Below are positions 25,560 through 34,631 of a stretch of DNA of 64,000 nt, one piece after another. Every line of letters starts with the position of its first letter. Positions within the stretch are counted from its first letter, which is position 1. The notes under the pieces are model-generated. The model worked only from the letters and a program-made list of their open reading frames with translations, had not been told where the DNA came from and did not search any database. A program made the translations under genes and the position numbers. This DNA comes from Pseudomonas sp. NBRC 111124 (GTDB lineage: Bacteria; Pseudomonadota; Gammaproteobacteria; Pseudomonadales; Pseudomonadaceae), in contig NZ_BCBA01000016.1 of assembly GCF_001320245.1 (NCBI RefSeq), forward strand, positions 1 through 64,000, written 5' to 3'.

Positions 25560-26480
25560 ATGACCACCGCCCCGTCCATCGACCCTACTCTGGAAGTACA
25601 ACGCCAGGAACTGGCCGAGCTGATTCGCAAGCATGCCGGTGAGCCCCATGGCCCCGCCTCGGCCATCGACGACCTGTACCTGGTGCGCTACACCGAGAAC
25701 GTCCGTTCGGTGCCGACTTTGGCCCAGCCCGCCCTGTGCATCCTGGCACAAGGCAGCAAAAGCCTGTTCCTCGGCGACGAACAGTACGCTTATGACCCGT
25801 TGCACTACATGGTGGTATCGGTGACCTTGCCGCTGAGCGGCGTGAGGCTGGACGCCAGCCCGGAAAACCCCAGCCTTGGCATCCGCATGGACCTCGACCC
25901 GGCCGAAATCAGCCAGCTGATCGCAGAGAGCGGCCCGATGCTGGTGCCCAACCTGCCCTCCGGCCGCGGCCTGTATGTGGAACGCACCGATCCGCAGCTG
26001 CTCGACGCGCTGCTGCGGCTGATCCGCCTGCTTGATTCACCGCGCGACATCGGCATGCTGGCACCGCTGATTCGTCGCGAAATTCTCTACCGCCTGCTAC
26101 GTGGGCCGCAGGGTTATCGCCTGTACGAAATCGCCCTGGCCAACAGCCAGACCCACCGGGTGTGCCAGGCCATCACCTGGCTTAACCAGAACTTCCAGCA
26201 ACCGCTGCGCATCGAGGATCTGGCGCGCGAGGTCAACCTCAGCACCTCGACCTTGCACCACCGCTTCAAGGCCGTGACTTCGATGAGCCCGCTGCAGTAC
26301 CAAAAGCAACTGCGCCTGCAGGAGGCGCGCCGGCTGATGCTCAACGATGGCCTGGAAGCGGCGGTGGCGGGCTATCGGGTGGGGTATGAAAGCCCGTCGC
26401 AGTTCAGCCGCGAGTACAGCCGGCTGTATGGCGCGCCACCGATCCGAGATGTGGCGAGGCTGCGCGCCAGCGCGGGTTGA
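25560..26480 (+). CDS. AraC-family transcriptional regulator (AraC_N type)
   Basis: A 306-residue regulator. Residues 1-190 form the AraC_N-type ligand or regulatory domain with TLAQPALCILAQGSKSLFLG. The C-terminal region carries two helix-turn-helix motifs, of which FQQPLRIEDLAREVNLSTST begins the first and GLEAAVAGYRVGYESPSQFS the second. ATG 25560 follows AGAGGAAAGCC. The opposed repeat upstream suggests that it controls itself and the divergent small monooxygenase. The inducer is unknown; members of this subfamily often respond to aldehydes or quinones. Confidence 0.87.
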   Translation: MTTAPSIDPTLEVQRQELAELIRKHAGEPHGPASAIDDLYLVRYTENVRSVPTLAQPALCILAQGSKSLFLGDEQYAYDPLHYMVVSVTLPLSGVRLDASPENPSLGIRMDLDPAEISQLIAESGPMLVPNLPSGRGLYVERTDPQLLDALLRLIRLLDSPRDIGMLAPLIRREILYRLLRGPQGYRLYEIALANSQTHRVCQAITWLNQNFQQPLRIEDLAREVNLSTSTLHHRFKAVTSMSPLQYQKQLRLQEARRLMLNDGLEAAVAGYRVGYESPSQFSREYSRLYGAPPIRDVARLRASAG

Positions 26481-26482
26481 TA

Positions 26483-28120
26483 TCAGCCCGCGACCGCGGC
26501 CTGCCACTGGTTCTGGTCAACCTCGATCAGCGTCGGCCCCTTGCGCTCCACTGCCCTTCCCAGCGCAGCCTGCAGTTGCTCGACATCGGCCACATGTTCG
26601 GCCTCGGCGCCCAACGCCCGCGCCACACCGATGAAGTCGGGGGTATGGATGTCGACACCGACCGGCTCGATGGCCCGGTTGACCATGTACTTCTTGATCT
26701 CCTCGTAGCCCTGGTTATTCCACAGCAGGACGATCAGCGGTACCTGCGCCTCCACTGCGCTGGCCAGTTCCGGCAGGGTGAACTGCATGCCGCCATCACC
26801 AATCAGGCAAACTGCCGGTGCGCGCTCACTGATTTTTTCCGCGCAGCCCAACCAGGCGCCCATCGCAGCAGGCAGGGCGTAACCCAAGGTGCCGTAGCCG
26901 GTTGACGCATTGAACCAACGGCGGGGCGTCTGCATGTCCAGGGTCAGGTTGCCGGTGTACACCGGCTGGGTCGAATCACCGACCAGGATGGCGTCGGGCA
27001 GCCGCTCCAGAATGCCAGTCAACAAGCGCGTCTGGCTCAGCGTCGGCTGATCCCAGCTCGCCGCCAACGCCTCGCGCAAACGCTGCGCACGGGCAACGCC
27101 CCAGCCCTCGACATGCACCGGCGCCGGCAGCTGCCGCAAGGCATCAAGCACGGCCTGGGCGGCAAGCTTGGCATCCGCGACCAGCGCAAGCTCAGGCAGG
27201 TAGTTGCGCACGGTCTGGTCCGGGTCGATGTCGATGCGCAGCAAACTACCTGGAATCTTGAAGCCACCCTTGAAGGTCACGTCGTAGTCGGTCTCAGCCA
27301 GTTCAGTGCCGATCGCCAACACTACATCGGCCTCTTCAACCAGCTCACGGGTGGCTACCAGCGACTGGGTCGAACCGATCTGCAACGGGTGGCTGGCCGG
27401 CAACAGGCCTTTTGCATTGATGGTCAGCGCCACCGGCGCCTGCAGGTGCTCGGCCAGCAGTGCCAGCGGCGCACCTGCCGCCAGTGCACCGCCACCGGCC
27501 AGGATCAGCGGCTGGCGTGCCTTGGCCAGGCGCTCGGCCATGGCGGCCACCGCCTGCGGTGCAGCGCCGGCGCGGGCACTGCGCACAGGGCGGCCAGGCA
27601 GCAGATGATCGGCGGGCTCTACCAGCACGTCCAGCGGGATCTCGATGTGCACCGGGCGCGGGCGCGCGCCGTCGAACACGGCAAAGGCGCGCGCCAGCAC
27701 CTGTGGCAGGTCATCAGCGCTCATCAGCGTCTGCGAGAATGCCGCCACACCCGATACCAGTGCCGCCTGATTCGGCAGCTCATGCAGCTTGCCGCGGCCA
27801 CCGCCCAGTTGATCGCGCGACTGCACGCTGGAGATCACCAGCATCGGGATCGAATCGGCATAGGCCTGGCCCATGGCGGTGGTGATGTTGGTCATGCCCG
27901 GGCCGGTGATGATGAAGCACACGCCTGGTTTGCCACGGGTACGCGCATACCCATCAGCCATGAACCCCGCGCCCTGCTCGTGGCGAGGGGTGATATGGCG
28001 GATCGACGAGCCTGCCAGGCCTCGGTAGAGCTCCACGGTATGTACGCCGGGGATGCCGAAGACATGGTCCACACCATAGCCTTCAAGGAGTTTGACCAGT
28101 ACTTCGCCGCAGGTTGCCAT
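26483..28120 (-). CDS. aruI: Thiamine diphosphate-dependent decarboxylase, 5-guanidino-2-oxopentanoate decarboxylase-like
   Basis: A 545-residue enzyme of the acetolactate synthase superfamily. The catalytic Glu is in HEQGAGFMADGYAR (about residues 44-57), and the thiamine diphosphate and Mg site is GDGGMQFTLPELASA near 434-448, with NNQGYEE closing it. The sequence resembles proteins annotated as AruI, which decarboxylate 2-ketoarginine to 4-guanidinobutyraldehyde in the arginine transaminase pathway. The partner transaminase gene aruH is not adjacent. It diverges from a LysR regulator. Confidence 0.72.
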   Translation of the reverse strand: MATCGEVLVKLLEGYGVDHVFGIPGVHTVELYRGLAGSSIRHITPRHEQGAGFMADGYARTRGKPGVCFIITGPGMTNITTAMGQAYADSIPMLVISSVQSRDQLGGGRGKLHELPNQAALVSGVAAFSQTLMSADDLPQVLARAFAVFDGARPRPVHIEIPLDVLVEPADHLLPGRPVRSARAGAAPQAVAAMAERLAKARQPLILAGGGALAAGAPLALLAEHLQAPVALTINAKGLLPASHPLQIGSTQSLVATRELVEEADVVLAIGTELAETDYDVTFKGGFKIPGSLLRIDIDPDQTVRNYLPELALVADAKLAAQAVLDALRQLPAPVHVEGWGVARAQRLREALAASWDQPTLSQTRLLTGILERLPDAILVGDSTQPVYTGNLTLDMQTPRRWFNASTGYGTLGYALPAAMGAWLGCAEKISERAPAVCLIGDGGMQFTLPELASAVEAQVPLIVLLWNNQGYEEIKKYMVNRAIEPVGVDIHTPDFIGVARALGAEAEHVADVEQLQAALGRAVERKGPTLIEVDQNQWQAAVAG

Positions 28121-28234
28121 CGGATTTCACCTTGGATTTTGTTGGAATCTGCGCCCATTGGACCCAAGGCAGCGCTACCGCCACAATGCAAAAAAACACA
28201 TACTAGCCATGTCCTGCAATCATGGCTCAGCGCA

Positions 28235-29110
28235 ATGAAACGGCTACCACCCTTGCCCGCCCTGCATACGTTTCTGGTCACCGCCCAGCACTGCAACTTC
28301 ACCCGTGCAGCGCAACAGCTGCACATAACTCAGGGCGCCGTCAGCCGGCAGATCGCTGGGCTCGAGGAACACCTGGGCTACGCCTTGTTCCAGCGCCAGG
28401 CCCGCGGCCTGAGCCTGACCCGCGAAGGGCAGGATTGGTTGCCACGGGTCCAGCAGATCTTCGGCCTGATCGAACAAGGTGTGCGCGAAGTGGGCGGGCG
28501 CAGCGCCACCTTGCAGCTCAAGGCCCCGACCTGCGTGATGCGCTGGCTGCTGCCGCGGCTGATGGAATGGCAGGCGCTGCGGCCCGACGTGCCGGTCGAG
28601 CTGACCACGACGGTGCAGCATGGGGTAGACTTTCGCCGTGAGGGTTTCGATGCCGCCGTGGTCTATGGCGATGCACCGAACCACGGGCTGCGGGTGCGCA
28701 AGTTGTTCGACGAGCAACTGACGCCAGTGTGCGCGCCTTCGCTGTTGAATGGGCCGGTTCCGCTGCAACAGATCCAGGACCTGGGGCGCCATATGCTGTT
28801 GCACCCGTCCCGGGATGAACATGACTGGCGGCTGTGGCTGCAAGCAGCAGGCGTGTTGCTGGGGGCTCAAGGGCCGAAGCAGCATTTTGAAACGCTGGAC
28901 ATGGCAATGGCCATGGCCTCCCAAGGGACTGGCGTGGCGATTGGTGACTGGGCGCTGATCGGTGATGACTTGCGTGGGGGGCGGCTGTGCATGCCGTTTG
29001 CACTGAAGGTACAGACCGGCAAAGGGTACTACCTGGTGAGCCAGGCGAAGAGCCTGCCGCAGGGGCTGGTAGAGCTCATGGACTGGCTGGAAAGCCAGGC
29101 CAGTCCATGA
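28235..29110 (+). CDS. LysR-family regulator (GcvA-like)
   Basis: A 291-residue regulator. The N-terminal winged helix includes LHTFLVTAQHCNFTRAAQQL and ITQGAVSRQIAGLEEHLGYALFQR. The rest is the LysR substrate-binding domain with LLHPSRDEHDWRLWLQAAGV, a phrase common in the GcvA branch. The frame is open upstream to 27113, but that portion is the shadow of aruI; ATG 28235 is where homology starts. Being divergent from aruI across 114 bases, it probably controls it. Confidence 0.86.
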   Translation: MKRLPPLPALHTFLVTAQHCNFTRAAQQLHITQGAVSRQIAGLEEHLGYALFQRQARGLSLTREGQDWLPRVQQIFGLIEQGVREVGGRSATLQLKAPTCVMRWLLPRLMEWQALRPDVPVELTTTVQHGVDFRREGFDAAVVYGDAPNHGLRVRKLFDEQLTPVCAPSLLNGPVPLQQIQDLGRHMLLHPSRDEHDWRLWLQAAGVLLGAQGPKQHFETLDMAMAMASQGTGVAIGDWALIGDDLRGGRLCMPFALKVQTGKGYYLVSQAKSLPQGLVELMDWLESQASP

Positions 29111-29122
29111 GCAGCAGTCGCC

Positions 29123-29737
29123 TCAGTAACCGACCGTGAAGCGCTGGCGCGAGTGCGCAGGGTTTTCCAGCTCATCGAGCATGGCAATGGCGAAGTCGGC
29201 GAAGGTGATCCAGCTTTTGCCATCCTCACCAATCAGCAGGTGGTCCTTGCCGAGTTTGTAGTGCCCACTGCGCTCACCTTCGACGAACTCCGCCGACGGC
29301 GACAGGAAGGCCCAGTCCAGCGTCGGCTCCTGGTGCAGCACGTCGAGAAAACGCACGCCGGCAGTGGCTTCTGCCTTGTAGGCTTCAGGGAAGTCCGGGC
29401 TGTCGATCACCCGGTGCTCGGAAGGCAATAGCAGGCTGCCCGCACCGCCGACCACCAGCAGGCGCTTGACTCCGGCGCGCTTGACCGGCTCGATGATGGC
29501 GTGGGGTTCGAGGGTGGAGAAGTGCGCGGCACTCAACACCGCATCGACACCCGCGACCGCCTGCTGCAGGGCGGCACTGTCCTTGGCATCCAGCGCCCGG
29601 ATGGTCACGCCATCACGCCCTTGCAGCTTCGAGGGGTCTCGGGCGATGGCCACCACGCTGTGGCCACGGCGCAGGGCTTCTTCCAGCAATTGGCTGCCGG
29701 CACGGCCGGTGGCACCGATGATTGCGATCTTGCTCAT
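29123..29737 (-). CDS. NAD(P)-dependent oxidoreductase of the NmrA/NAD_binding_10 type
   Basis: The 204-residue protein starts MSKIAIIGATGRAGSQLLEE, an N-terminal dinucleotide-binding GxxGxxG motif, with RDPSKL setting NADP preference. It ends with SWITFADFAIAMLDELENPAH, typical of the YwnB/NAD(H)-binding group of atypical short-chain dehydrogenases. No catalytic YxxxK is seen, so it may be a redox sensor or quinone reductase. ATG 29737 follows CTGGAGAACCAACCC. It diverges from a LysR gene. Confidence 0.82.
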   Translation of the reverse strand: MSKIAIIGATGRAGSQLLEEALRRGHSVVAIARDPSKLQGRDGVTIRALDAKDSAALQQAVAGVDAVLSAAHFSTLEPHAIIEPVKRAGVKRLLVVGGAGSLLLPSEHRVIDSPDFPEAYKAEATAGVRFLDVLHQEPTLDWAFLSPSAEFVEGERSGHYKLGKDHLLIGEDGKSWITFADFAIAMLDELENPAHSRQRFTVGY

Positions 29738-29845
29738 GGGTTGGTTCTCCAGCAGTTGAACAACGGATGCACACAGCTTAGTTGCCCGATACGTGACAAA
29801 AAATGCGATGCTCAGACATAGTTTGTTTCTGAAATCGGGCAAATC

Positions 29846-30754
29846 ATGGACCGTCTCAACGCCATGCGCGTTTTCGTCACTGTCGTCGACCTCGGCAGCC
29901 AATCGGCAGCAGCAGACCACCTGCAGCTGTCGCGGCCTGTGGTGTCGCGCTACCTGGCCGAGCTGGAGGACTGGGTGGGCGCACGGCTGATGCAGCGCAC
30001 CACGCGCAAGCTCAGCCTGACGGCCGCCGGCCAGGAAACCCTGCCCCGCTGCCGTCAGCTGCTGGAACTGGCCGGCGACCTGCAGGCCGCCGTGCAACAA
30101 CCGCAAGATGCGCCAAAGGGCGCCCTGCGTATCAGTGTCAGTACCTCGTTTGGGCAGGCGCAGCTGGTGGGTGCCGTAGCCGATTATGTACGGCGCTACC
30201 CAGGCGTGAAGGTTGAACTGCAGATGCTTGATCGCACGGTCAACCTGGTGGATGAGCGTATCGACCTGGCGATCCGCACCAGCAATGATCTGGACCCTAA
30301 CCTGATCGCCAGGCGCCTGACCGTGTGCCGCTCGGTCATCTGTGCAACGCCCGCCTATCTGCGCGAGCACGGCACACCGCAACGGGTCGAGCAGCTGAGC
30401 CAGCACAACTGCCTGACCCATACCTATTTCGGCCACAGCCTGTGGCATTTCGAGGTGAGCGGCCAGCAGATCGCCGTGCCGGTGCAAGGCAACATCAGCG
30501 CCAACGAGGTCATGACCCTTCAGAACGCGACGCTGGCAGGTGCCGGCATTGCCATGCTGCCGACCTACCAGGCCGCCACGGCGCTGCGCAGTGGCGCCCT
30601 GGTGCGTCTGCTGCCCGAAGCGCGGCCACGGAAGCTGAACCTGAACGCGGTCTACACCTCGCGCAAGCATATGCCGGCGACCTTGCGCAGCATGCTGGAT
30701 TTTCTGGTGCAACGGTTCAAGGACGAACCGGAGTGGGACCGGGATTTGTATTGA
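29846..30754 (+). CDS. LysR-family transcriptional regulator (CrgA/DsdC-like)
   Basis: A 302-residue regulator. The first 60 residues contain MRVFVTVVDLGSQSAAADHL and SRPVVSRYLAELEDWVGARL, a LysR winged helix. The effector domain has IDLAIRTSNDLDPNLIARRL and ends with RSMLDFLVQRFKDEP, typical of the large CrgA/DmlR-like branch. It faces away from the NmrA-like gene, and a 9-bp inverted repeat (TTGCCCGAT/ATCGGGCAA) flanks the 108-base gap between them. It probably regulates that gene and itself. Confidence 0.86.
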   Translation: MDRLNAMRVFVTVVDLGSQSAAADHLQLSRPVVSRYLAELEDWVGARLMQRTTRKLSLTAAGQETLPRCRQLLELAGDLQAAVQQPQDAPKGALRISVSTSFGQAQLVGAVADYVRRYPGVKVELQMLDRTVNLVDERIDLAIRTSNDLDPNLIARRLTVCRSVICATPAYLREHGTPQRVEQLSQHNCLTHTYFGHSLWHFEVSGQQIAVPVQGNISANEVMTLQNATLAGAGIAMLPTYQAATALRSGALVRLLPEARPRKLNLNAVYTSRKHMPATLRSMLDFLVQRFKDEPEWDRDLY

Positions 30755-30799
30755 CTATGCTTACAGCGTCACCTGTCGCAGTAACAGGAGGTGAGCACC

Positions 30800-30973
30800 A
30801 TGGGCATCAAGTCCAGAAGAGTCGCCTTGGTCATGGCCCTGACCGCGGTCGCAGCGCTGTACGGCTCGGCCTGCTGGCGCGCCGAGCTGCTTCGCAGCCA
30901 GCCCAGTGCAGCCAACAGTTGCGAGCATGAGCACTGCGTGCCACACACCGCAACCTTGAGTGCCGTCCGTTAG
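30800..30973 (+). CDS. Small membrane or exported protein of unknown function
   Basis: A 57-residue peptide. Residues 5-25 (RRVALVMALTAVAALYGSAC) look like a signal or membrane anchor; the rest is short and contains CEHEHC, a Cys/His pair that could bind metal. AGGAGG at 30786-30791 sits 8 bases before ATG 30800 and is the strongest evidence that it is real. GTG 30791 is an alternative but falls inside the ribosome site. No homologue is recalled. Confidence 0.55.
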   Translation: MGIKSRRVALVMALTAVAALYGSACWRAELLRSQPSAANSCEHEHCVPHTATLSAVR

Positions 30974-30992
30974 TTGAACGGCGCCACGCCGC

Positions 30993-31862
30993 TCACTCTT
31001 CGACGCTCATGTACTCCTTGGCCCAGCGGATATAGTCCTCGGGCTGGGTGTAGGTGTGCGAGAGCTCGGTAGCGCTGAGGTTTTCCGACTTGTTCTGCCG
31101 GCCGCGCTGCAGGCGCAGGCAGTCATAGGTGGCTTTGATCGCGGCGAAATAGGCGGCATGGCCGTCGACCACGATACGCACGCCCAGGCGAGCGAGGCGC
31201 TCGTCGTCACGCAGGTTAGGGTTGGCGTAGGTCACCAGCATCAGCGGCACGGTCAGGTGCTCGGCAATCTGCTCCAGCTGCTCGAAATCCTTTACCCCGA
31301 CCATGCAGATACCGTCGGCACCGGCCTTCTGGTAGCTCTGGGTACGAACGATGATTTCCTCGGTAGTGAGCACGCCGGCGTTGGTGCGGGCGATGATCGA
31401 CAGCGACGAGTCGACGCGCGCTTCCAGGGCCGCTCGAATCTTGCCCACGCCCTCCTCGACCGAGATCAGGTCGGTGGACTTGCGCCCGAATTGGGCAGGC
31501 AAGAGGGTGTCTTCGATGGTCAGCGCAGCCACGCCGGCGCGCTCCAGCTCGATGACTGTGCGCATGACGTTGAGCGCATTGCCATAACCGTGGTCGGCAT
31601 CGGCCAGCACCGGCAGTTGCGCCACGCGGCCAATCCGGGTGGCCTGCTCGACGAACTCACTCAAGGTGATCAAGGCGAAGTCCGGTGCCGCCAGCACCTG
31701 CAACGAAGCCACCGAACCGCCAAGGATGCCGACTTCAAAACCCAGGTCGGCAGCGATGCGTGCCGACATCGGGTCGAACACGGAGGCGGTGTGGTAGCAG
31801 GAACCTGAAGCGAGCAGCTCGCGGAAGGCAAAACGCAGATCTTGGTGGGAAGCCTTGGGCAT
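30993..31862 (-). CDS. Oxaloacetate decarboxylase of the isocitrate lyase/PEP mutase family (PA4872-like)
   Basis: A 289-residue enzyme very close to P. aeruginosa PA4872, shown to decarboxylate oxaloacetate. Conserved words include [36 protein letters not shown] (metal-binding Asp residues) and [17 protein letters not shown]. The family key Cys of isocitrate lyases is replaced, as in PA4872. ATG 31862 (MPKASHQDL) follows GGAG; GTG 31868 is an in-frame alternative. It is transcribed away from the DHA2 exporter gene. Confidence 0.88.
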   Translation of the reverse strand: MPKASHQDLRFAFRELLASGSCYHTASVFDPMSARIAADLGFEVGILGGSVASLQVLAAPDFALITLSEFVEQATRIGRVAQLPVLADADHGYGNALNVMRTVIELERAGVAALTIEDTLLPAQFGRKSTDLISVEEGVGKIRAALEARVDSSLSIIARTNAGVLTTEEIIVRTQSYQKAGADGICMVGVKDFEQLEQIAEHLTVPLMLVTYANPNLRDDERLARLGVRIVVDGHAAYFAAIKATYDCLRLQRGRQNKSENLSATELSHTYTQPEDYIRWAKEYMSVEE

Positions 31863-32215
31863 GATCACTCCGCTTATATATGTAGAAATTGAACGGTTGC
31901 TACCGACCCCTGAATCGGGTCTACCTGACCTGTTCCAACCGTCGCCATCTGGGCGGTCATGCTCGACATGCAGGCAGAGGAATAAAAGGTGTGGGAGACA
32001 GCGGCGTGCAGCCCTGCGGCAAAATGCTGCACCAAGCTGGTGCGGGCCGCGGCTTTCAGCCTCTGTGGCATACCAACGATATCACGCGGCCATGCAGCGC
32101 TGGATGAATGCGCCAATGCCGATCTTGCATAGGGGATGCAAATAGTACATAGGAAGCTACCTAACTCGGGTTACAATCCCGCTATCCGCGTCACCCTCCC
32201 AGACAAGGTATACCC
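31863..32215. other. Divergent intergenic region
   Basis: No gene is supported in these 353 bases. There is AT-rich sequence next to the decarboxylase start (31870-31885) and a TACAAT hexamer at 32172-32177 that could be the -10 element of the exporter gene. A loosely symmetrical word, CATAGGAAGCTACCTA, lies at 32149-32164 and could be an operator. No RNA element was recognised. Confidence 0.45.
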
Positions 32216-33667
32216 GTGACCGCTGCCCTGCCCCCGACCGTTCTGCGTAACGTGTTGACCGCTCTGATGCTGGCGATCTTCCTCGGCGCCCTCGACCAGA
32301 CCATCGTCGCCGTGTCCATGCCGGCCATCTCGGCGCAATTCAACGACGTCGGCCTGCTGGCCTGGGTGATTTCCGGCTACATGGTGGCGATGACCGTCGC
32401 GGTGCCGATCTACGGCAAGCTCGGCGACCTGTATGGCCGGCGGCGCATGATCCTCACCGGCATAAGCCTGTTCACCCTGGCCTCGATCGCTTGCGCCTTG
32501 GCTCAGGACATGCAGCAGCTGGTCATGGCGCGCGTGCTGCAAGGCATCGGCGCTGGCGGCATGGTGTCGGTCAGCCAGGCAATCATCGGCGATTTCGTGC
32601 CACCGCGTGAACGCGGCCGTTACCAAGGCTACTTCAGCAGCATGTATGCCGTGGCCAGCGTGGCCGGCCCGGTGCTCGGCGGCTGGCTGACCGAGTACCT
32701 GTCCTGGCGCTGGGTATTCTGGATCAACCTGCCATTGGGCCTGGTCGCGCTGTGGGCGATCCGCCGCGCTCTGGCCGGCATGCCGGTACAGCATCGTCAG
32801 GCCCGGGTCGATTACCTGGGTGCGGTACTGATGATCCTCGGTCTGGGCAGCCTGCTGCTGGGCATCACCCTGGTCGGCCAGGGCCAGCCCTGGACTGCAC
32901 CGCCCGTGCTGGCCTTGTTCGCCTGCGCGGTGCTTGGCCTGGCCTTGTTCATCGGCCACGAGCGGCGTTGCCAGGAACCGCTGCTGCCCATGGGCCTGTT
33001 CGGCAACCGGGTCGCCGTGCTGTGCTGGGCAGTGATCTTCTTTGCCAGCTTCCAGTCGATCTCGCTGACCATGCTGATGCCGCTGCGCTACCAGGGCATC
33101 ACCGGCGCCGGTGCCGACAGCGCCGCGCTGCACCTGCTGCCGCTGGCCATGGGCCTGCCCATGGGTGCCTTTACCGGTGGCCGCATGACCAGTCGCTCCG
33201 GGCGCTTCAAGCCACAGATCCTGGCAGGCGCCGTACTGATGCCCGTGGCGATCTTCGCCATGGCCATCACCCCGCCGCAGTCAGCTATGCTCAGTGCTGT
33301 GTTCATGCTGCTGACCGGTATCGCCTGTGGCCTGCAGTTTCCGACCTCGCTGGTGGGTACGCAGAGCGCCGTGGAAAGCAAGGACATCGGCGTGGCCACC
33401 AGCACCACCAACCTGTTCCGCTCGCTGGGCGGAGCCATGGGCGTGGCGTGCATGTCCAGCCTGCTGCTGGCACTGCTGCAACAGGGTGGTTTCGAGTTGT
33501 TGGGCAACCCGTTGCTGGGGAGCCTGAAGGCAGGCGAGGCGGATCCGCACACGCAGATGAGGCTGCTGGAGACGTTCCGTCACCTGCTGCTGGGCAGTGC
33601 GGGGATTGCGCTGCTGGGGCTACTGGCAGCTCTGGCACTGCCGGACCGGCAATTGCGCGGCCGTTGA
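32216..33667 (+). CDS. MFS drug exporter of the DHA2 family (14 segments)
   Basis: A 483-residue inner-membrane exporter. Its LDQTIVAVSMPAISAQF segment and the GKLGDLYGRRRM loop are the DHA2 signatures, and LQGIGAGGMVSVSQAIIGDF matches motif C-like sequence for antiporters. The start is GTG 32216, preceded by GACAAGGTATACCC. Substrates of this group include antibiotics and dyes. No adjacent membrane-fusion or TetR gene belongs clearly to it; the neighbouring ttgR is convergent and serves ttgABC. Confidence 0.85.
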   Translation: MTAALPPTVLRNVLTALMLAIFLGALDQTIVAVSMPAISAQFNDVGLLAWVISGYMVAMTVAVPIYGKLGDLYGRRRMILTGISLFTLASIACALAQDMQQLVMARVLQGIGAGGMVSVSQAIIGDFVPPRERGRYQGYFSSMYAVASVAGPVLGGWLTEYLSWRWVFWINLPLGLVALWAIRRALAGMPVQHRQARVDYLGAVLMILGLGSLLLGITLVGQGQPWTAPPVLALFACAVLGLALFIGHERRCQEPLLPMGLFGNRVAVLCWAVIFFASFQSISLTMLMPLRYQGITGAGADSAALHLLPLAMGLPMGAFTGGRMTSRSGRFKPQILAGAVLMPVAIFAMAITPPQSAMLSAVFMLLTGIACGLQFPTSLVGTQSAVESKDIGVATSTTNLFRSLGGAMGVACMSSLLLALLQQGGFELLGNPLLGSLKAGEADPHTQMRLLETFRHLLLGSAGIALLGLLAALALPDRQLRGR

Positions 33668-33744
33668 AGGCTACTCTTGCCGAAAGCTATTAATGCTCAC
33701 TTAATAGACGAGGGAAACACTTCCTCACAATCCTTAACAAAGTG

Positions 33745-34377
33745 TCATTTGCGCAATGCAGGGCTCAAGCGCAGCATATCCAGCCCTGTGTCGACCCATT
33801 TTTCCACGTCGCGCAGCAGATCGAAACTGTCCGGCAGCAGCAACCAGCGCCCGATCAAGCCATCGACATAGGCGAACAGGGCCACGGATGCACGCTCGAC
33901 ATCCAGCTCCGCTGGCAACTGCCCGCGGCGCACGGCATTGGCCAAGGCCAAGTCGATGCCGACATGACAGTCCAGCACCGCACCCTGGCGTTGCTGGCGA
34001 ATTTCACACATGTCATCGGTGAACTCGCACTTGTGATGCAGGATTTCATTGATACGCCGGGTACGAGCGTCCAGCACCAGCTCGTTGAGCACCTGCAGCA
34101 ACAGCTTGCGCATGCAGCCGAGCGGGTCCAGTTCGTCCTCGCTTTCACTGGCTCGCGCCAGATGGTCATGGGTTTCATGCAGGCTGTCGAGCAGCGCCTG
34201 CACGAGCTCCGCCTTGTTGTTGAAATGCCAGTAGATCGCACCTCGGGTCACGCCCGCCAGCTCGGCGATGTCGGCCAGGGTGGTTCGCGCAACCCCGCGT
34301 TTGTAGAAGGCCTTTTCCGCTGCCTCGATGATCTGGGCGCGAGTCTCCTGGGCTTCCTCTTTGGTTCGACGGACCAT
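33745..34377 (-). CDS. ttgR: TetR-family repressor TtgR of the ttgABC efflux operon
   Basis: A 210-residue repressor. Residues 1-55 are the TetR helix-turn-helix ([21 protein letters not shown]), identical in style to P. putida TtgR and AcrR relatives. The C-terminal ligand domain has [10 protein letters not shown] and [15 protein letters not shown], which in TtgR surround the flavonoid and antibiotic pocket. It diverges from ttgA with the operator between them. Binding of chloramphenicol, plant phenolics or similar molecules releases the DNA in the studied protein. Confidence 0.93.
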   Translation of the reverse strand: MVRRTKEEAQETRAQIIEAAEKAFYKRGVARTTLADIAELAGVTRGAIYWHFNNKAELVQALLDSLHETHDHLARASESEDELDPLGCMRKLLLQVLNELVLDARTRRINEILHHKCEFTDDMCEIRQQRQGAVLDCHVGIDLALANAVRRGQLPAELDVERASVALFAYVDGLIGRWLLLPDSFDLLRDVEKWVDTGLDMLRLSPALRK

Positions 34378-34503
34378 GGCAGTACAACCTCATCTGGGCC
34401 CGCTGCGCTGCGCTCGCGGGGAATCCGCCGGGGTCACCTCTGCAGGGTGCCTCCCGGATGGGCTAATCAAAGGCTGCGGTAGTAGCCAAGTACTACCCAG
34501 CGG

Positions 34504-34531
34504 TATTTACAAACAACCATGAATGTAAGTA
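34504..34531. promoter_or_regulatory. TtgR operator
   Basis: A pseudo-palindrome beginning TATTTACAAACAA and ending GAATGTAAGTA matches the known TtgR operator, which overlaps the ttgR and ttgA promoters. It lies 100 bases before ttgA. Confidence 0.85.
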
Positions 34532-34631
34532 TATTCCTTAGCAAGCTATTTATCCACCGGATAGTTTTTTTCTGACAAGACTCTTCCATTACTCTTGAGC
34601 GTCTCCCTGCTCTTGCGACCCGAGGATCCTC

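Noticed and set aside
27113..28234. Long N-terminal part of the LysR frame
   Set aside because: Antisense to aruI and without homology; the LysR start at 28235 is clear.
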